Source: Spongiibacter taiwanensis
GTDB lineage: Bacteria; Pseudomonadota; Gammaproteobacteria; Pseudomonadales; Spongiibacteraceae
DNA: 64,000 nucleotides
Reading direction: 5' to 3'
Assembly (NCBI RefSeq): GCF_023702635.1
Contig: NZ_CP098455.1
Span: forward strand, 2,542,001 to 2,606,000
The notes under the pieces were generated by a model. The model made no database searches, had not been told where the DNA came from, and saw nothing but the letters and a program-made list of their open reading frames with translations. The translations under genes were made by a program, and so were the position numbers. Positions within the stretch are counted from its first letter, which is position 1; every line of letters begins with the position of its first letter. Below, piece after piece: positions 59,712-64,000 of this stretch.

Positions 59712-59801
59712 TGTCCGCTTTTGACCAACAGCGGGCTGTCCTTTTCCCACTCGGAAAGTGATTCACCCATTAGATGGCCAAAGTGGCCAGCTTATGGGTG
59801 A
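59712..59801. repeat. Right flank repeats of the redox module
   Basis: TGTCCGCTTTT (59712-59722) is the inverse of AAAGCGGACA on the left side. TTCACCCATTAGATGGCCA (59762-59780) faces TGGCCAGCTTATGGGTGA (59784-59801), forming an 18-bp imperfect palindrome from the same motif as on the left. No supported gene lies in 59595-59833. Confidence 0.75.
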
Positions 59802-59833
59802 GTCGATATGGGGTAGGCTGCGGGAGCAATAAC

Positions 59834-61090
59834 TCAATTGGTGAGAACAGGGCCCAGGGTGACAGGCAAACTGGCGAGCCAGCGATGGCCCGCCCGTAGA
59901 CTCCACTGGGGGGGCTGTTTCGTCAGCTGAGCGGGACGGACGCTTGACACTAATGCGCCAAGTGCCTGATGCATCATCTCGTTGACCAGGTGCCGTCCCA
60001 GACAGGCGTGCTCTCCTCTGCCGAAGGTAAGTTGCTGGCGTCGTGGACGATTAATATTCAGCATGTCGCCATTCTCAAATACGGCCTCATCGCGATTTGC
60101 CGAGGCCAGCATCAGCAGTACACCGCTGTCTTTACGAATCGCTTGACCATTGATTTCCAGGTCTTCTGAGGCGCGTCTGGCGATGAACAGCGACGGGGTG
60201 CTGAGTCGGAGCAATTCTTCACTGGCTTGCGGAATTCGCTCGGGGTTGCTGCGTAGATCCTGCAGTGCTTCGGGGTGCTGCATTAGCATCAGCAGCGCAT
60301 TGGCGATGCCGTGATCGGCATTGACGCCATCGGCCAGCAACAGCAGGGCATTGTCGCGCAGGGCATCGGCGCTGAGGGGCGCAAGACCCTTGGTCTCTGA
60401 CATCAGGCAGTCAACAAGATGGCTCTTCCCGGGCTGGACAAATTCCGTGAGAAACTCCCGGGCTGCGTCGAGTTCGCAGTCCAGTTGGGCCCGGGTCTGC
60501 TCGTCGGGCAGAATGGAAAAGAGGTAGAAGAACCACTCTGCCCACCGCTTGAGTTGAGCGACCGCTTTAGGGTCGTGCCAGATATCCCTCAGACCGAGCA
60601 GGCGCCCCATCATCCCGCTGCACAAGGGAGTGGCGAAGTCGCTGAGCAGATCAACCTCGCCGGACAGATTGCGCCATAGCTTTGACGTTATTTTCTGGGC
60701 GTTGTTCTGTTCTTTGCGAAATGCCTCGTAAAAGTGACGCGCCAATGCTTGGCGAGGTTCGGTATGTTCGGGCGCATCCTGAAACGGCAGAATATTCTGG
60801 GCCACGTTGGCACAGGTGTAGCGCTGGGCGTTGCGGGGGTTGACCACAGCAAATCGGGAAGGGGAATTGACCAGCCTGGGGTCGGTGAGCGCTTGTGCAA
60901 TATCCCGATAACGACTGAGCACCCAGCTTCCGTTGGCCAGGCGATGCACTGGGGCCGTTTGACGAAGTGCCGCCAGCATGGGGAATGGGTCGGCAATAAA
61001 ATCGGGATCGAAGGGATCAAAGTCTCCGATATCCACCGCGGCAGCGGGTTTGCGACTGAATTTAGCCAGCAGGGATTTGATCGGTTTCAC
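59834..61090 (-). CDS. Cytochrome P450 with non-canonical I-helix
   Basis: The 418-residue product has the heme-ligand loop FGRGEHACLG with Cys363, ExxR as EELLR, and an N-terminal P450 pattern (DPFPMLAALRQTAPVHRL). The I-helix reads LLADGVNADHGIA in place of (A/G)Gx(D/E)T, so the usual acid-alcohol pair for oxygen activation is replaced by Asn-Ala. The GTG start with AAGGTG upstream overlaps the amidohydrolase gene by 29 bases. It may act on an intermediate carried by the upstream carrier-protein enzyme. Confidence 0.9.
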   Translation of the reverse strand: MKPIKSLLAKFSRKPAAAVDIGDFDPFDPDFIADPFPMLAALRQTAPVHRLANGSWVLSRYRDIAQALTDPRLVNSPSRFAVVNPRNAQRYTCANVAQNILPFQDAPEHTEPRQALARHFYEAFRKEQNNAQKITSKLWRNLSGEVDLLSDFATPLCSGMMGRLLGLRDIWHDPKAVAQLKRWAEWFFYLFSILPDEQTRAQLDCELDAAREFLTEFVQPGKSHLVDCLMSETKGLAPLSADALRDNALLLLADGVNADHGIANALLMLMQHPEALQDLRSNPERIPQASEELLRLSTPSLFIARRASEDLEINGQAIRKDSGVLLMLASANRDEAVFENGDMLNINRPRRQQLTFGRGEHACLGRHLVNEMMHQALGALVSSVRPAQLTKQPPQWSLRAGHRWLASLPVTLGPVLTN

Positions 61091-62198
61091 GCAGCACCTT
61101 GGCTATCTGCTCGTCATTCTGCTGTAAATGCAGGCGAATTTTGTCCCGCTCTTCCAATTCAAGTTTGAGGCCGCACGCCAATTTGGCAAGGATATTCACA
61201 TCGTAGTAACGCAGCGCCGCAGACAGCATAAAGACTTCGTCTACCAGGTCAGCGGTGGTGCTGGGTGAGCAGATATCGGCGATATTGTCTGAGGCCAAGC
61301 GCACATGGACGCCTGCCGCCAACCACTCCAATACCCGGGGAATGCTGTTATAGGTCGGTGTTTTGAGCGGGCGCAGCTGGCGCATGCCGATGGCTGCCGA
61401 GGGGCAGCAGACAATACCGATGTTGTTTTCTACCAATCCCCGGGTAAGCGCTTCAAAGCGGGTGTCGTCATAAGTGGACGGGGAAATGGCATGAACGGCC
61501 CACACGCTGGGCTCATCGGCATTCACCTGAGGGGCGCCATGACGGGCAATGGTCTCTACCAGTCGCTCGGTGCCGTCTTCAGTGGGCTCGTTGCGCTGAT
61601 CGGTATGAACGTGGAGCATGCAGCCCTTGGCTTTGGCCAGATCGAGGGTGCGGCGTAAGTGTTCGTCAAAACCGATATGGTCAGGGTATTCCCGGGTGTC
61701 GTCGGCTTCTGGCAAGGCAGCGATAAAATCACTTGCGACCGAACCTTCAGCAAAGATTTCCCAGTGCTGGGGCTCATCGTCGCGGAAACCAAAGGGTGAA
61801 TAGGCGGCGATACGCAGTGTGATTTCGTCGGCGCGATCCCGCTGAATTTCCTGCATCATCTCCAGCGCACGCAGACCAATGCCGTCGGCCGTAACGTCCA
61901 CCAGCGTATCTGCCACCTTGGTGTTGGCGGCGACCATTACGTCGAGGAAGTGATTGACCCGGCCCGTCAGGTCGTCGCGCTGATAGGCACGGCTGTTGTG
62001 AAGGTTGTGGATCAAATGGTGTTTCTCGTGCAACGAGATATGGGAGGTTTCCAGAATACTTTTCTCGGCGACCCGCATGTAGTCCTCGTCGAGGGTGCCG
62101 GCCCGATCCAGGTGGAGGTGAGCGTTGTGCATGCCGCCCAGCGCGGCAATGGCCTCGCTGAGCTTCTGGTAAAAGGGGGAGCTGTTATGAAGCCGCAT
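61062..62198 (-). CDS. Amidohydrolase (cytosine-deaminase-like)
   Basis: The 378-residue product has amidohydrolase metal motifs: HNAHLHLDRAG (HxH), MLHVHTDQR, WAVHAIS and VRLASDNIADICSP with the late Asp. The layout resembles CodA-like deaminases. The ATG at 62198 is chosen because AGGA precedes it by seven bases and homology begins there. It overlaps the upstream adenylation-protein gene by 14 bases and the P450 gene by 29. Hydrolysis or deamination of the cluster's product is possible; substrate unknown. Confidence 0.85.
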   Translation of the reverse strand: MRLHNSSPFYQKLSEAIAALGGMHNAHLHLDRAGTLDEDYMRVAEKSILETSHISLHEKHHLIHNLHNSRAYQRDDLTGRVNHFLDVMVAANTKVADTLVDVTADGIGLRALEMMQEIQRDRADEITLRIAAYSPFGFRDDEPQHWEIFAEGSVASDFIAALPEADDTREYPDHIGFDEHLRRTLDLAKAKGCMLHVHTDQRNEPTEDGTERLVETIARHGAPQVNADEPSVWAVHAISPSTYDDTRFEALTRGLVENNIGIVCCPSAAIGMRQLRPLKTPTYNSIPRVLEWLAAGVHVRLASDNIADICSPSTTADLVDEVFMLSAALRYYDVNILAKLACGLKLELEERDKIRLHLQQNDEQIAKVLRETDQIPAG

Positions 62199-64000
62199 GA
62201 TTTGTCCTGCCGAAAATCTGATGAAGCCGTCGCAAAGGCTCAGCAAGCGCATTGAGCACGGCGGCGGCGGGTGAGAGGAAAATGTTGTGTTGTCCGGGTT
62301 GGCTGCCTTGATCACCGAACCAGCAGATGCCCTCATCGACCAGGTCGACCTCTAATTGCCAGGGGCCAAACCGGGCGGGGGGCTCTGCCAGATACTGAAG
62401 AGAAAGTTGCTCTCCTGGCGCCATTGCTTGGGGAAGCGCCATCGGCTTGCCTCGCCAAACTCGAACCTTGCCACTGAACGGGCTGCGCCACCGGCAGTTC
62501 AGTACTGGGCCGCCGTCACCACTGGCCGGCCAGGTCTGCTGGCTGCTGTTTTTCAGGGTGACCGCTACCACGGTGGTGGAATTGGGCTGCGCAAAGGTGG
62601 CCACCCTCGTGGAGACAGTGGCCTGATAGCTGTCGCCCGGCAACGGTGTGGCAATGGGCATCTCCACTTGCCCCGATGGTTCGCTTCCCCGGGCGGCACG
62701 CGACAGCTCGTTGGCGATGGTGGCTGCAATGACCTCGACATGGGCCTCGTTAAACATTTCCAGGTGTCCTGCCTCTAACACCTGGGTAGAGAGCGTGCCG
62801 CTGTAGAACTTTCGCCAGCCTTGTTCAGGGTGCGTAAAATAGCGGTAGGGTGAGTGCTTGCTGTCGCGACTGAACGCCAGTGCGATACGCTTTTGGTAAG
62901 GCGCTGGAGTCCAGTGATTGACCATGATCAGGCTGAGGGGCGATATGCCATCCTGGCTTAATTGGCTCGCCACCTTGAACGCGATGCGACCGCCCTCGCA
63001 AAAGCCTCCCAGAAAGTAATCCTGATTGTCGGCGAGGCGGCGGATCTCTTCAGTGTAATGGCGGGCGAGCGCCTCGGAGTTCGTCGGTGACTTGCTCTTG
63101 AGCTTGTGCAGCGTCCGAAAGCCAAATACCGGCTGCTCTGGTCCAAGGGCATTTGCCAGATTCGCCAGGCTCTCCATATTCTGGCAGCCCCAAAACAAAG
63201 GCGTATTTTGGCCGAGACTGTTGAATGCGACGAGGAGCGACGCCGGGTTTGGTCTGCTACCTGGCCAGGTATCGGTCGTGCGGCGCACCTCTTGATAAAC
63301 ATCGGGCAGGATATGGGCGGATTGGTACTGCTCTGGGGCGAGCCCGGTGAGTACCTTGCGACTGACCCAGGATTCCAGCGCGGCGATGGTCGGCTCGTCG
63401 AACAGCAGGCCTGCATCCAGGCGAATGTTCAGCGCTTCTTCGAGTTGCTCCACGAAAGTGGTGGCTTTTAACGAGTCACCGCCAAGGTCAAAAAAATCGT
63501 CCTCAAGGCCAATGTCTTCGACACCGAGCAAGGCCTGCCACTGCTGGGCAATCAGTTTTGCCAGCGCGGTTTCCGGGTACCGCTTTTGCTGCTCGGTCGG
63601 GCCGTCCCCGGTACTGAATTGCTGGGAGAGGAGGTGGCGCTGAAGTTTGCCTGAAGGCGTTCTCGGCAGATGGCTCACCACAAATAGTTTGCGAGGGACT
63701 TTGTAACTACTGAGTTGGGCTTTCAGATAAGCCTGAAGGTCTTGCAGGTTCAACGACGGGGATTGGCAGACGATGGAGGCGGCGGGTTCTTCCCCCAGGC
63801 TGGGGTGCGGCAGGGCAAAGCTGGCGGCGTCGCTAACACCCGGGTAGGCCAGCAACGCCTGGTCGATCTCTAGGGGCGCAATTTTTTCCCCTCCCCGATT
63901 GATCAGTTCTTTGATTCGTCCTGTCAGGAACAGATAGCCCTGCTCGTCGAGATAGCCCTGATCGCCGGTACGAAACCAGTCGCCAATAAAATGCGGCTGC
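62185..64000 (-). CDS. Adenylation-PCP-thioesterase protein with Ig-like C-terminal domain (5' end outside window)
   Basis: The frame is open to the window edge, so the gene starts outside. The visible part begins in an adenylation domain (DWFRTGDQGYLDEQGYLFL, GRIKELINRGGEKIAP, LPRTPSGKLQR). A carrier domain follows with the phosphopantetheine Ser in DDFFDLGGDSLKA. The thioesterase domain has GGFCEGG, a GxCxG elbow with Cys (codon 62998-63000) in place of the usual Ser, and AGHLEMF for the His. About 150 more residues form an Ig-like beta-sandwich (VTLKNSSQQTWPAS) resembling NBR1-type Ig domains. It should activate an acid, load it and release it. Confidence 0.9.
   Translation of the reverse strand, partial: QPHFIGDWFRTGDQGYLDEQGYLFLTGRIKELINRGGEKIAPLEIDQALLAYPGVSDAASFALPHPSLGEEPAASIVCQSPSLNLQDLQAYLKAQLSSYKVPRKLFVVSHLPRTPSGKLQRHLLSQQFSTGDGPTEQQKRYPETALAKLIAQQWQALLGVEDIGLEDDFFDLGGDSLKATTFVEQLEEALNIRLDAGLLFDEPTIAALESWVSRKVLTGLAPEQYQSAHILPDVYQEVRRTTDTWPGSRPNPASLLVAFNSLGQNTPLFWGCQNMESLANLANALGPEQPVFGFRTLHKLKSKSPTNSEALARHYTEEIRRLADNQDYFLGGFCEGGRIAFKVASQLSQDGISPLSLIMVNHWTPAPYQKRIALAFSRDSKHSPYRYFTHPEQGWRKFYSGTLSTQVLEAGHLEMFNEAHVEVIAATIANELSRAARGSEPSGQVEMPIATPLPGDSYQATVSTRVATFAQPNSTTVVAVTLKNSSQQTWPASGDGGPVLNCRWRSPFSGKVRVWRGKPMALPQAMAPGEQLSLQYLAEPPARFGPWQLEVDLVDEGICWFGDQGSQPGQHNIFLSPAAAVLNALAEPLRRLHQIFGRTNHAAS

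Noticed and set aside
57105-59801. Insertion sequence or transposon with its own transposase
   Set aside because: No transposase or integrase gene is encoded between the repeats.

Overview
The window looks like chromosomal DNA of a marine-type gammaproteobacterium. GC is high in most of it. There are three large TonB-dependent receptors, a wax-ester/triacylglycerol synthase, several small exported proteins, cyclic-di-GMP genes and two different photolyase-family genes. A Cellvibrionales/Spongiibacteraceae-like host is my inference from family content, not a measured placement. No rRNA, tRNA or CRISPR array was seen.

Layout. 1-5234: end of a large protein with a kinase-like domain, a His-rich exported protein and an outer-membrane barrel in one operon. 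5235-6625: an AT-rich HEPN-like gene set between integron attC-like structures, then a REP pair. 6626-15647: ordinary genes (Sel1-repeat protein, carboxymuconolactone-decarboxylase-like protein, encapsulated-ferritin homologue, DUF2007 protein, methyltransferase, large hybrid histidine kinase, SDR, YaiI). 15648-16047: heptamer arrays and repeated palindromes. 16048-21036: START-domain protein, TonB receptor, small barrel and LysR regulator on the minus strand. 21150-24131: HAD-acyltransferase fusion and WS/DGAT, a storage-lipid pair. 24132-28210: more repeats around a PepSY protein and a siderophore-type receptor. 28211-31736: SRPBCC protein, thioesterase, MFS transporter and a degenerate EAL protein.

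32297-34911 holds two nearly identical Ala/Leu/Gly-rich exported proteins flanking a divergent relative. A GGDEF protein and a retropepsin-like protein follow. 37276-48065 is an accessory metabolic region: AveC-like membrane protein, NorD, NorQ and MerR on the minus strand, a divergent TonB receptor, a hexapeptide-repeat exported protein, then a MarR-headed operon with a six-TM protein, a NorE-like subunit III and a subunit IV protein. NorD, NorQ and NorE normally serve nitric oxide reductase, but no NorC or NorB is in the window, so another membrane metalloenzyme is a reasonable client. 48277-51366 is an EmrRAB-like efflux operon. 51412-53306 is minCDE. 53479-56670 has a DUF202 protein, an FeS-type photolyase and a DASH-type cryptochrome.

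57105-59594 is a small redox module (HxlR regulator, MdaB-like quinone reductase, exported cupin, peroxiredoxin-like protein, four-TM protein), bounded on both sides by the same short repeats and so likely mobile. 59834-64000 is a tightly overlapping biosynthetic unit: an adenylation-PCP-thioesterase protein with an extra Ig-like domain (cut by the window end), an amidohydrolase and a cytochrome P450. The strongest candidates for something new are this unit, the tandem low-complexity exported proteins, the Nor-accessory set without its reductase, and the attC-bounded HEPN gene.
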